Source: CAYLLD01 sp964425135 (GTDB taxonomy: Bacteria; Pseudomonadota; Alphaproteobacteria; Rhodobacterales; Rhodobacteraceae). Taken from it: 31,010 nucleotides of DNA. Below, one piece after another: positions 8,657 to 16,244 of this stretch. The stretch covers positions 1 through 31,010 of the forward strand of contig CAYRKW010000038.1 of assembly GCA_964425135.1 (NCBI GenBank), in the 5' to 3' direction. Each line of letters begins with the position of its first letter. The first letter of the stretch is position 1. A program made the position numbers and the translations under genes. A model generated the notes under the pieces. It saw only the letters and a program-made list of their open reading frames with translations. It had not been told where the DNA came from and made no database searches.

Positions 8657-11097
8657 GCCAGATCCATTCGAGGTTTCAGGCTGTCCGGATCATAGGCAGG
8701 CGCGCCCAAGACGCGGGCGGCTCTGGGGTCTCCGTGAATGACCACCTGCAATTGGGTGTCAGGAGCGGCCGCTGCGGGTTTGACATAGGCGAATGCCAAA
8801 ATTTTGCCGACGGTTGGCCCATACGCCACCGATGCGGTTGAACCAACGACCTTGCCGTTCAGCATCACCGCCTCGCCTCCGTGCCCGTCGGCTTTGCCGT
8901 CAGGTTCAATTTCAAGGTAGGCGCAAACCAGTTTCAGGTCAGTGTTCAAGGTTTTGTCACGCCCCAGATAGTCTTTGTCTGTGCGGGCAAAGCGCAGCAC
9001 ATCAGCCTCGGCGAGCGTAACTTCGTTGGTCAGCTCTCCCGCGCCCTTAAAGCCTTTCTCCATCCGCATCACGTTCATCGCAAACGAGCCATAATCTGCG
9101 ATGCCATGTGCTTCCCCCGCTGCCCACAATGCGGTGTAGACGTCCAGACAGGCGGCGTTTGGCATGTGAAATTCCCACCCCAATTCGCCCGCATAGGACA
9201 TGCGGAAGGCCCATATATCGTGACCAGCGACAGTGATTTTCTGCGCAGATAGCCAGCGAAACCCAGCGTTTGATAAGTCAGAATCCGTGCAAGCCGCCAG
9301 AACATCCCGTGCCTTTGGGCCATTGAGCGACAGAGCGGACCATTCAGATGACAATGCGGAGACCGTCACGTCCTCCGCGTCGCGATGTTGTGCCAAATGA
9401 TCCAGCAAGCGCTGTTCAAAGAAGGCGGCGCATACCAGATAGAACTGGTCATCAGCCATACGTACAATCGTTGTTTCCAACTCGATCCGCCCCGCGCGGT
9501 TCAGCATGTGCGTCAGGGTGATTGAGCCCACTTTCTGCGGCATCCGGTTCGCTGTCAGCCGGTCAAGCAGGGCATAGGCATCCGGCCCCTCGACAAGTAC
9601 CTTGGTGAAGGCGGTCACATCCATGAGGCCGACGTGTTCGCGCACCGCGTTCACCTCTGCCGCGACCATCTCATCGACGGGGGTGCGGTTGAACGAATAG
9701 TGATCCTCTTGCGCGATCCCTTTGGCAAAGAAGCGGGGGCGCTCGAACCCATAAACCTCTTCATGGACCGCACCTTTGGATTTCAGAAGGTCATGCAAGG
9801 CAGACGGTTTGATCGGGCGCCCCGCCAATCGGTTGAAATGCGGGAAGGGGATTTCGTGGCGCAGGCAATAGTCTTCTTCGGCCTTCACCACCTGCCAGTT
9901 TTTGGTGGCATAGCTGCCAAAGCGGCGCGGGTCATACTCGCGCATGGAAATATCCGCCGCGCCATGCACCATCCAGCGGGCCAATTCGCGGGTCAGACCC
10001 GGCCCCCAGCCAATACCGATTTGCGTGCCACAGCAACACCAGTAATTGCGTACACCGGGTGCCGGGCCGATCAATGGGTTTCCATCGGGGGGATGGCTGA
10101 TCGCGCCGTGTACTTCGCGCTGAATGCCAAGGTCCGCAAAGATCGGCATGCGGTTCAGGCTTTCCTCAAGGTAGGGCATGACGCGGTCATAGTCGGCATC
10201 AAATAGCCAGTTTTCATAGTCCCACGGGCAGTGATCGTGCCAGACTGAGTTCGGGTTTTCCTTTTCGTAAATCCCGATCAGCCCGCGCTTTTGTTCCATG
10301 CGGATATAGCCCGACACTTTCTTGTCGTCGCGGATCACAGGCAGTTCAGTGTCCAGTGCTTCAAATTCCGGCACGGGCTCGGTGACAAAATAATGGTGCG
10401 TCATGGACGTCATCGGCAATTGCAGGCCTGACCATTCGCCCATTTGGCGCGCATAGGTGCCGCCCGCGTTGACCACGTGTTCGCAGGTGATCTTGCCCTT
10501 GTCCGTCTCAACGTGCCATTCGCCAGATGGCAATTGGGTGATGTTTGTCGCTTTGCACCGTCGGATGATTTTCACGCCTTTCTGACGTGCGCCGGCTGCC
10601 ATGGCCATGGTCACATTCGTTGGATCGACATGCCCGTCATCAGGCGTGTGCAGCGCGCCCAGAACGCCGTCGAGATTGTAGAACGGGTGCAGCTCGGCCA
10701 CCTTTTGAGGTCCGACCAATTCGATGTTGAACCCAAGTGAGCGACCCACAGACAGGGTATGTCGCAGCCAGTCCATCTCGTCCTCGGTGTAGGCCAGTCG
10801 AAATGAGCCACAGCCGTGCCACGTGACGGATTGGCCGGTTTCGGCCTCTAGCCGACCGGAATAAAGGCCGATGTTGTAATCGACGCATTTGCCCAAACCA
10901 AAGCTGGAGGTCGAATGCGTAATTTGACCGGCCGCGTGCCACGTGCTGCCCGATGTCAGCTCCGCTTTTTCGAGCAGAACAGTATCGTCGCCCCAGCCCG
11001 CATGGCCCAGATGGTACGCAAGTCCGACACCCATCACGCCGCCCCCTACGATGACAACGCGTGCGGTGGTTGGAAGTTCTGTGGCCAAGGCAAACAT
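8653..11097 (-). CDS. FAD-dependent amine demethylase, DMGDH/sarcosine-dehydrogenase-like with GcvT-type folate domain
   Basis: This protein of about 814 residues has two modules. Residues ~15-390 form a DAO-type FAD domain, with the dinucleotide motif VVIVGGGVMGVGLAYHLG and LTSGSTWHAAG. The His in the latter matches the histidine that binds FAD covalently in dimethylglycine dehydrogenase. The C-terminal half (~430 to the end) is a GcvT/aminomethyltransferase fold, with MSYAGELGWEFHMP and a final GcvT_C-like barrel, which in relatives passes the methylene group to tetrahydrofolate. It should oxidatively remove an N-methyl group from a secondary or tertiary amine. The ATG at 11097 is preferred because the upstream codon (11103) is only a TTG without a ribosome-binding site. 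It heads the leftward operon and diverges from the RpiR regulator. The natural substrate is not readable from sequence. Confidence 0.9.
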   Translation of the reverse strand: MFALATELPTTARVVIVGGGVMGVGLAYHLGHAGWGDDTVLLEKAELTSGSTWHAAGQITHSTSSFGLGKCVDYNIGLYSGRLEAETGQSVTWHGCGSFRLAYTEDEMDWLRHTLSVGRSLGFNIELVGPQKVAELHPFYNLDGVLGALHTPDDGHVDPTNVTMAMAAGARQKGVKIIRRCKATNITQLPSGEWHVETDKGKITCEHVVNAGGTYARQMGEWSGLQLPMTSMTHHYFVTEPVPEFEALDTELPVIRDDKKVSGYIRMEQKRGLIGIYEKENPNSVWHDHCPWDYENWLFDADYDRVMPYLEESLNRMPIFADLGIQREVHGAISHPPDGNPLIGPAPGVRNYWCCCGTQIGIGWGPGLTRELARWMVHGAADISMREYDPRRFGSYATKNWQVVKAEEDYCLRHEIPFPHFNRLAGRPIKPSALHDLLKSKGAVHEEVYGFERPRFFAKGIAQEDHYSFNRTPVDEMVAAEVNAVREHVGLMDVTAFTKVLVEGPDAYALLDRLTANRMPQKVGSITLTHMLNRAGRIELETTIVRMADDQFYLVCAAFFEQRLLDHLAQHRDAEDVTVSALSSEWSALSLNGPKARDVLAACTDSDLSNAGFRWLSAQKITVAGHDIWAFRMSYAGELGWEFHMPNAACLDVYTALWAAGEAHGIADYGSFAMNVMRMEKGFKGAGELTNEVTLAEADVLRFARTDKDYLGRDKTLNTDLKLVCAYLEIEPDGKADGHGGEAVMLNGKVVGSTASVAYGPTVGKILAFAYVKPAAAAPDTQLQVVIHGDPRAARVLGAPAYDPDSLKPRMDLA

Positions 11098-11156
11098 CTC
11101 CAATGAGTCGTATTTTCTGTGGACATGCTAAGAGGACATAAGTACCATCGTCAATC
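11098..11156. promoter_or_regulatory. Divergent promoter region of the catabolic locus, with GGACAT direct repeats
   Basis: These 59 bases separate the leftward flavoprotein operon from the rightward RpiR operon. On the minus strand a sigma-70-like pair is visible: TTGACG (complement of 11149-11154) and TAGCAT (complement of 11125-11130), 18 bases apart, which would start transcription about 20 bases before the flavoprotein ATG. Two direct copies of GGACAT lie at 11121-11126 and 11134-11139, 13 bases apart. One of them overlaps the -10 box, so a regulator bound there, possibly RpiR, could block the promoter. No rightward promoter stands out. All of this is inferred from motif matching. Confidence 0.5.
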
Positions 11157-12044
11157 ATGAATGGGACAAATGTATCAAACACGATTCTGAACCGCCTTGC
11201 GGGAGAACTGTCAGAGCTGACGCCAGAAGCCCGCAAAGCCGCAACCTACGTTTTGGAAAACCCGCGTGATGTTGGCGTGTCGACGGTGCGCGAAATCGCG
11301 CAAGCCGCAAATGTGAAACCAAACACCGTTGTCCGCATGGCGCGGCAAGTGGGTTTTGAAGGCTATGAGGATTTCCGCGCGCCGTTTCGGGATGCTATCC
11401 GCAATGGTGCCGCAGATTTCCCTGACCGTGCGCGGTGGTTGCAGGACATCTCAAAGTCGGGCGATTTGGGCGGTCTCTACGCCGATATGGTGCGTGATGT
11501 GATGACCAACATTGAGGAGACCTTCGCTGGCATTTCAGCTGAAGAAATGAATGCCGCAGCCGAAGCGATTTGGAACGCGCGGCGCGTGTTTACCTTGGGT
11601 GTTGGCGTCAATAACTCGGTCGCACGGAATTTTACCTATCTGGCTTCGACGGGTATGACTGAATTCCACGCGATCCCGCGCCCCGGATCAACGCCCGTCG
11701 ATGACCTTGCTTGGGCGAATGATAACGACATTCTGATTGCCGTAACCTGCAAGCCTTACCGGTCCGAAGTTGTTGAGGCTGTCGCAATCGCGCGCGAGCA
11801 AAGCATGACAATCATCGCGTTGTCTGACAGCCCCGCCAGCCCGATTATCCGCATGGCGGATCATGGCTTTGTCGTCTCTGTCGAGACGCCCCAATTCTTC
11901 CCTTCGTCGGTTAGCATCATCGCCCTTCTTGAAACGCTATTGTCATTTGTGATCGCGGTGGCCAGCGATGAAATCCCCAAGCGCGTGGAGACCTTCCATA
12001 AACGCCGCCACCAGCTTGGCCTCTACTACCAAGAGCCGTCATGA
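11157..12044 (+). CDS. RpiR/MurR-family transcriptional regulator
   Basis: This is a 295-residue regulator with an N-terminal helix-turn-helix (residues ~40-66, TVREIAQAANVKPNTVVRMA followed by RQVGFEGYEDFR, a family hallmark). Its C-terminal SIS domain (~140-245, RRVFTLGVGVNNSVARNF, then DILIAVTCKPYRSEVVEA and IIALSDS) usually senses a phosphosugar or a similar small acid. It is the first gene of the rightward arm and lies beside the divergent promoter, so it is the probable local regulator. An in-frame stop at 11139 fixes the start close to 11157. No good ribosome-binding site precedes this ATG, so initiation may be weak or leaderless. The stop overlaps the Rieske gene start by ATGA. The effector is unknown. 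Confidence 0.92.
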   Translation: MNGTNVSNTILNRLAGELSELTPEARKAATYVLENPRDVGVSTVREIAQAANVKPNTVVRMARQVGFEGYEDFRAPFRDAIRNGAADFPDRARWLQDISKSGDLGGLYADMVRDVMTNIEETFAGISAEEMNAAAEAIWNARRVFTLGVGVNNSVARNFTYLASTGMTEFHAIPRPGSTPVDDLAWANDNDILIAVTCKPYRSEVVEAVAIAREQSMTIIALSDSPASPIIRMADHGFVVSVETPQFFPSSVSIIALLETLLSFVIAVASDEIPKRVETFHKRRHQLGLYYQEPS

Positions 12045-13126
12045 AAGATCCCATCCGTTCACTTGCCGCCCGCTACTACACCGATCCACAGGTGTTTGCG
12101 GTCGAGAACGCTGGCCTTCTCGCAAAAACATGGCAGTTTGGCTGCCATGCGTCAGAGTTGGAAAAGGCGGGCGACTACGCCACGTTTGACATTGCGGGCG
12201 AAAGCCTTTTCGCGATCCGTGGACGCGATGACAAAATCCGGGTGTTCTACAACGTTTGCCAACACCGCGCGCACCAATTGGTCAGCGGCACTGGCACCAC
12301 CCGCGTGGTGGTCTGCCCGTATCATGCTTGGACGTACGAGCTGACGGGGGAGTTGCGTGCAGGGCCAAACATCAAGGCCGTCGAAGGGTTCGATAAATCT
12401 GACATTTGTCTAACTCAAGTGCGTGCAGAGGAATTTTTGGGGTTCGTCTTTGTGAACCTCGACCCAGATGCCGCCCCCATGGAAGACTGGTTCCCGAACG
12501 CGCGCGCTGAGCTGGAAGAATGGGTGCCCAACTGGGCCGAGCTAAAGCCGCTCGAATGGGTGGTCATTCCCGAGAATTGCAATTGGAAAGTCTCGGTCGA
12601 GAACTATTCGGAATGTTATCATTGTTCTCTCAACCACCCGACGTTTGCCAATGGCGTGGTGAAACCAGAAACCTATGACATCCAGCCCCAAGGCAAATGC
12701 CTGAGGCACACAACGGAATGCCAGAGCCTTGAGGACATGACATATGATGTGCATTCCGGTTTCGCTCATCAGTATGAATATTCAAGCTGGTTCCTTTGGC
12801 CGATGTTCTCGTTCCAGGTCTACCCGGGCAATGTGTTGAACACCTATCATTGGCGAGCGGTGGATGCCGATCATGTCGTGGTGTGGCGTGGATGGTATTC
12901 CGTTGGCGGTGTAGAGGACGACAAGGTCCGGCAGCTGGCGGTGCAAGATCGTGAAACAACTGTGGAGGAGGACATTCATCTGGTCGAAAGTGTGCAGCGG
13001 GGGCTTGGATCACGCGGCTATAAGCCCGGCCCACTGGTCGTGGATCCCAAAGGCGGTGTAAATTCCGAACATCCCGTGATGCATCTGCAAAGCTGGATGA
13101 AAGAGGCGATTGATGGTGACGCCTAA
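12041..13126 (+). CDS. Rieske-type aromatic-ring-hydroxylase-family oxygenase, probable betaine N-demethylase
   Basis: This 361-residue oxygenase component has a Rieske [2Fe-2S] site CxH...CxxH (Cys73, His75, Cys92, His95, in NVCQHRAHQL and VCPYHAWTYE). Its mononuclear iron site lies in VENYSECYHCSLNH, with His194 and His199 as ligands and Glu191 as the likely bridging acid; Asp311 is a candidate third ligand. The ending PGPLVVDPKGGVNSEHPV resembles the group that demethylates glycine betaine and proline betaine more than aromatic dioxygenases. Demethylation by such enzymes releases formaldehyde, and the next gene is GFA-type. A separate flavin/ferredoxin reductase is needed, but none is encoded nearby. 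It overlaps RpiR by 4 bases. The substrate assignment is inference. Confidence 0.88.
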   Translation: MKDPIRSLAARYYTDPQVFAVENAGLLAKTWQFGCHASELEKAGDYATFDIAGESLFAIRGRDDKIRVFYNVCQHRAHQLVSGTGTTRVVVCPYHAWTYELTGELRAGPNIKAVEGFDKSDICLTQVRAEEFLGFVFVNLDPDAAPMEDWFPNARAELEEWVPNWAELKPLEWVVIPENCNWKVSVENYSECYHCSLNHPTFANGVVKPETYDIQPQGKCLRHTTECQSLEDMTYDVHSGFAHQYEYSSWFLWPMFSFQVYPGNVLNTYHWRAVDADHVVVWRGWYSVGGVEDDKVRQLAVQDRETTVEEDIHLVESVQRGLGSRGYKPGPLVVDPKGGVNSEHPVMHLQSWMKEAIDGDA

Positions 13127-13511
13127 AGGTCGCTGCCAGTGTGGCGCTGTTCGCTACAGTGCGACAAGCGCGCCCAAATGGACCGCGCTTTGCCATTGCG
13201 AAAGCTGCCGCCGCGCGGCTTCCGCGCCCATAGTTGCCTGGATGGGCTTCGAAACAGGCCATGTCAATTGGACAGGCACCTTGTCGTTTTATCGCTCGTC
13301 CAAGATCGCAACACGTGGCTTTTGCCCCACCTGCGGCACGCAAATGAATTTTGAAAGCACCGCATGGCCAGGCGAGATTCATCTTTACGCCGCCTCGCTC
13401 GACGATCCGGACGCCTATACCCCGCAATTGCACTGCCATCATGGTGAAGCATTAGCGTGGCTGCATGTTCAAGATAACCTGCCGCGCTTTGCAGGAACGG
13501 CCGAACCATGA
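13113..13511 (+). CDS. GFA-family (glutathione-dependent formaldehyde-activating-like) zinc protein
   Basis: This is a 132-residue protein of the GFA/CENP-V fold. The cysteine pattern is complete: CQC at 8-10, LCHCESC at 26-32, and FCPTCG further on, the usual zinc ligands. The family name comes from a proposed role in joining formaldehyde to glutathione, but many members have no proven activity. Here the placement directly after a Rieske oxygenase that would release formaldehyde makes a formaldehyde-handling role attractive. The ATG at 13113, behind AGAGGCG, is preferred over a TTG one codon earlier; it overlaps the Rieske gene by 14 bases. The stop overlaps the next gene by ATGA. Confidence 0.88.
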   Translation: MVTPKGRCQCGAVRYSATSAPKWTALCHCESCRRAASAPIVAWMGFETGHVNWTGTLSFYRSSKIATRGFCPTCGTQMNFESTAWPGEIHLYAASLDDPDAYTPQLHCHHGEALAWLHVQDNLPRFAGTAEP

Positions 13512-14332
13512 ACATGCCAACCCAGTGGACGCCAGATCAAAAACTGTTTCCCAATCAGGTGGGTTTTACGTCGCCGCCGTTTGATTTTGATGCAGCTCCG
13601 TCTGATTTTCTGCGCATGTCCCCCCAGAGTGTTGGTGTTCACGGTTGGATGCTGCATGTGCCGGACTATGTTCATGGGCTGGATCAGCGCAAAAAGAACT
13701 TCGGAATGATGGAAGACTTTGTGCATTGCATGGCGCGCAATGGCGTCGATGTCTGCGGGCAGGTCGGGTCCAACTGGGTGCATGCCTCTGGCCTCGGTGT
13801 TGAAGGCATCCGTCAGCATTGCGCTGATTTGTCGGAGAAATATGAGACCCGTTTTCATATGGCGGGCTACGCGATGATCGAAGCCCTGCGCGACCGAGGC
13901 GTCGAAAAGGTCGCGCTGAACGCCGCCTATCACTGGCCCGATTGGTGGCAGGGCACAGCCGGGTTCCTGCGCGAGGCGGGGTTTGACGTGCTCTGGGCCG
14001 GCAATTTCGTCGATCAGGGATGGTTCCCGGATCAGGACGCAGTGAACGCCAGACGCTGGATCTTCGACGGCGATCTATTTGATCGCAGCTTTTCCTATGT
14101 GGCCGAACAGGCCCCCGATGCTGACGCCTATCTGATCAATGGCATGTGTAATTTCCGCAGTGGACCGAACGGCTTGCCGCAGCGCCCTGTGCACCTGGCT
14201 CGCGATATGGAGGCCAAGCTGGGCAAGCCAGTGATTGGCCATGACACTGCCCTTTATTGGCGGATCATGAAAGACCTATGCATTGCGCCGACCACGCCGC
14301 AAAGCACTCTTCTAGAGAGCCTCCATGCATAA
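13508..14332 (+). CDS. Asp/Glu racemase-superfamily protein, arylmalonate decarboxylase / maleate isomerase-like
   Basis: This 274-residue protein resembles the maleate cis-trans isomerase / arylmalonate decarboxylase branch of the Asp/Glu racemase fold. The second-half cysteine is present in LINGMCNFRSGP (Cys214). The closing GKPVIGHDTALYWRIMKDLC matches the PV(I/V)xSNxAxxWxxL ending of that family. In the first half, where two-cysteine members have a CTSGS-like nucleophile loop, this protein reads GQVGSNWVHASG, so a residue such as Asn89 stands there. One-cysteine members can decarboxylate malonate-type acids. The reaction could therefore be decarboxylation or a one-base racemisation. It overlaps its neighbours by 4 and 8 bases. 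The assignment is moderately sure at fold level and unsure at function level. Confidence 0.7.
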   Translation: MNMPTQWTPDQKLFPNQVGFTSPPFDFDAAPSDFLRMSPQSVGVHGWMLHVPDYVHGLDQRKKNFGMMEDFVHCMARNGVDVCGQVGSNWVHASGLGVEGIRQHCADLSEKYETRFHMAGYAMIEALRDRGVEKVALNAAYHWPDWWQGTAGFLREAGFDVLWAGNFVDQGWFPDQDAVNARRWIFDGDLFDRSFSYVAEQAPDADAYLINGMCNFRSGPNGLPQRPVHLARDMEAKLGKPVIGHDTALYWRIMKDLCIAPTTPQSTLLESLHA

Positions 14333-15068
14333 GATCATCGCGCTTTGGGCCATCCCGCGCTCCACGTCGACAGCTTTTGAATGGATGATGCGCCAGCGTG
14401 GCGATCTCGACTGCCTGCACGAACCTTTCGGTGAGGCGTGGTATCAAGGCGAAGACCCGTTCTGGCCGCGTTTTAAAGAGGGTGAGAAGACCACAAAAGG
14501 TCTAAGCATCGAAAGCGTGTGGGACGACATTCAGGACCGTGCCGCCAAAGGCCCCGTCTTCCTCAAAGATTTTCCGCATTACATCAACCATATGTGGACC
14601 CCAGAATTTCTGGGGCATTTCACGCATGCGTTCTTGATCCGCGATCCTGCCAAGACGATCTCTAGCATGTACAACAAATGGCCCGATTTTGATGAGCTGG
14701 AGGTCGGCTTTCCAGAACAGCGCGCATTGTTCGATTTGTTATGGGCGTTGAAAGGCAGCCCGCCGCCCGTGATCGACAGTGACGACCTGCTCGAAGACCC
14801 CGACAAAATGGTCGCAGCATTCTGCGATTTAGTTGGCATCCCGTTCATGCCAGAGGCCATGTCTTGGCAACCGGGCGGTGACCCGTCCGCGCATAGCTGG
14901 TGGGACGGCGGATCGTTTCACGCCAACCTCGCACAATCGACAGGCCTGACACCGCAAGTGCGCCGCTATGTTGAAGTCGCTGATGCGCCAGAGCGCGTGC
15001 GCCGCGTCCACAGGCGGATGAAGCCTCATTACGATCACCTTTTCCAGCATCGGATCAAGCCAGCATGA
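14325..15068 (+). CDS. Sulfotransferase-family protein (PAPS-dependent fold)
   Basis: This 247-residue protein has a nucleotide-binding start typical of sulfotransferases, IALWAIPRSTSTAFEWMM (residues 5-22). The PRSTST loop corresponds to the 5'-phosphosulfate-binding loop. HAFLIRDPAKTISSMY follows, with Arg106 and Ser113/114 in the place of the 3'-phosphate-binding site. Members move sulfate from PAPS to hydroxyl or amine groups, but many bacterial ones are uncharacterised. Its presence in a catabolic operon is unexpected. It could modify an intermediate, or work in the reverse sense on a sulfated or phosphorylated substrate. It overlaps the upstream gene by 8 bases and the dehydrogenase remnant by ATGA. 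No PAPS-forming genes are in the window. Confidence 0.8.
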   Translation: MHKIIALWAIPRSTSTAFEWMMRQRGDLDCLHEPFGEAWYQGEDPFWPRFKEGEKTTKGLSIESVWDDIQDRAAKGPVFLKDFPHYINHMWTPEFLGHFTHAFLIRDPAKTISSMYNKWPDFDELEVGFPEQRALFDLLWALKGSPPPVIDSDDLLEDPDKMVAAFCDLVGIPFMPEAMSWQPGGDPSAHSWWDGGSFHANLAQSTGLTPQVRRYVEVADAPERVRRVHRRMKPHYDHLFQHRIKPA

Positions 15069-15355
15069 AGACTCGCTGGCAAAACCACATTGATGGTGGT
15101 TGGGGCGACAATGGGGGCGATGGTCTTCGAAAGTCAGCGCGACCGTGCAGCACACCCGTCGAGCGATGCCGAAGGATAAGGGACCACTGTCGCAACTGGC
15201 GGGCGGGTCATGTCTTCGTGAATGCGTGGTACGCAGGCGGGGTTGAAACGCCCGCGGGCGGCTGCGGAAAATCGGGCTACGGCCGAGAAAAGGGCCGTGA
15301 GGCTTTTTGGAACTACGTGCAAACGAAGAGCGATGCGATAAGATTGAAGGGATAA
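15065..15355 (+). pseudogene. NAD-dependent aldehyde dehydrogenase with most of the gene deleted
   Basis: The 96-codon frame begins NHIDGGW, as aldehyde dehydrogenases do after their first residues. It ends with an excellent family C-terminus: AGHVFVNAWYAGGVETPAGG followed by GKSGYGREKGREAFWNYVQT and KSDAIRL. Residues ~18-45 between them, rich in Arg and Cys, resemble nothing in the family and may be out of frame. The Rossmann domain, the catalytic cysteine and the general-base glutamate are missing; intact enzymes have about 480 residues. A large internal deletion, perhaps with a frameshift, is the simplest explanation. The start still overlaps the sulfotransferase stop (ATGA), and the next gene begins 3 bases after the stop, so operon coupling is kept. 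No enzyme activity is expected. Confidence 0.75.
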
Positions 15356-15358
15356 ACT

Positions 15359-15739
15359 ATGAGTGCATTTGATGAAGACCTGTTTCTCAAGGGGTTGGAG
15401 CAACGTAAATCCACACTGGGTGCGGAATATGTTGAAAAGAACCTTGCGGCGGCGGATGATTTCACGCGCCCTTTCCAGGAGGCAATGACAGCATGGTGCT
15501 GGGGTTTTGGCTGGGGCGATGACGTGATCGACGCGAAGACCCGTTCGATGATGAACCTATCGATGATCGGCGCATTGGGCAAAATGAACGAATGGGAAAC
15601 ACATTGCCGCGGCGCGATCAATAATGGTGTGACGCAAGATGAACTTCGCGCAATTATTCATGTCATCGGCATCTACTGCGGCGTGCCCCAAGCGCTCGAG
15701 TGCTTTCGTGTCGCCCGCAAGGTGCTTGAGGATACCTAG
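15359..15739 (+). CDS. Carboxymuconolactone decarboxylase-family protein
   Basis: This 126-residue protein belongs to the CMD/AhpD-like fold. Typical stretches are DAKTRSMMNLSMIGALGKMN, EWETHCRGAINNGVTQDEL and IIHVIGIYCGVPQALECF, with His82, His101 and Cys107 in the conserved helices. It resembles the 4-carboxymuconolactone decarboxylase branch more than the CxxC peroxidase branch, because no CxxC redox motif is present. It may decarboxylate or isomerise a small ring or keto acid at the end of the pathway; this is inferred from family and position only. GAAGGGA precedes the ATG. It is the last gene of the rightward operon; a weak hairpin may follow, but no clear terminator is visible. Confidence 0.85.
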   Translation: MSAFDEDLFLKGLEQRKSTLGAEYVEKNLAAADDFTRPFQEAMTAWCWGFGWGDDVIDAKTRSMMNLSMIGALGKMNEWETHCRGAINNGVTQDELRAIIHVIGIYCGVPQALECFRVARKVLEDT

Positions 15740-15895
15740 TCGAGTGCAGGGTTGCTCAAGATGGGGTGCTTTGTTTTTCGATCCTCCCAAGGTTTGGCCT
15801 GAGAACTATCCAAAATAACGGCAAAATACTCCCAAAAGCACACCCTGCGCGTGTGGCCCAAACATGCTCTGATCCCTCGGGCAGCGCCTCAACTG

Positions 15896-16147
15896 CTAAT
15901 TCTTTTTCTTCTTGGCTTCCAGTACATCGAGCCGCGCAGACAAAGCCTCATTTTCTTCGCGCGCCTTTTGCGCCATGGAGCGGACGGCGTCGAATTCTTC
16001 ACGGGTCACGAAATCCCGATCTGCAAGCCAGCGGTCCACCAGCGACTTCATGGCGTTTTCCGCCTCGGTCCGCGCGCCTTGCGCCACGCCCATAGCGTTG
16101 GTGAAAACCTGCGAAATATCGTCGAATATCTTGTTTCGAGACTGCAT
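15896..16147 (-). CDS. ubiK: UbiK/YqiC-type accessory factor (BMFP domain)
   Basis: This 83-residue protein begins MQSRNKIFDDISQVFTNAMG, continues with an amphipathic segment (DRDFVTREEFDAVRSMAQKA) and ends in a coiled coil, REENEALSARLDVLEAKKKK. This layout is typical of the YqiC family, which in enterobacteria assists aerobic ubiquinone synthesis as UbiK and trimerises through the C-terminal coil. The start at 16147 is supported by AAGGAGTA eight bases upstream; the longer frame to 16246 would run into the divergent lgt region. It is divergent from lgt with a 97-base gap. Confidence in the family is good; the role in ubiquinone synthesis is by homology. Confidence 0.85.
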   Translation of the reverse strand: MQSRNKIFDDISQVFTNAMGVAQGARTEAENAMKSLVDRWLADRDFVTREEFDAVRSMAQKAREENEALSARLDVLEAKKKKN

Positions 16148-16244
16148 GTGACTACTCCTTATTTGCCACATATATGGGCATCGTGAGGGCGCTTGCCAAG
16201 TGACATCTTGACACTGCGCCACCCCTTGGGCCAACACAAGCCCC

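Noticed and set aside
12630..13442. 270-codon minus-strand frame across the Rieske and GFA genes
   Set aside because: It is antisense to two genes with complete cofactor motifs and has no family features.
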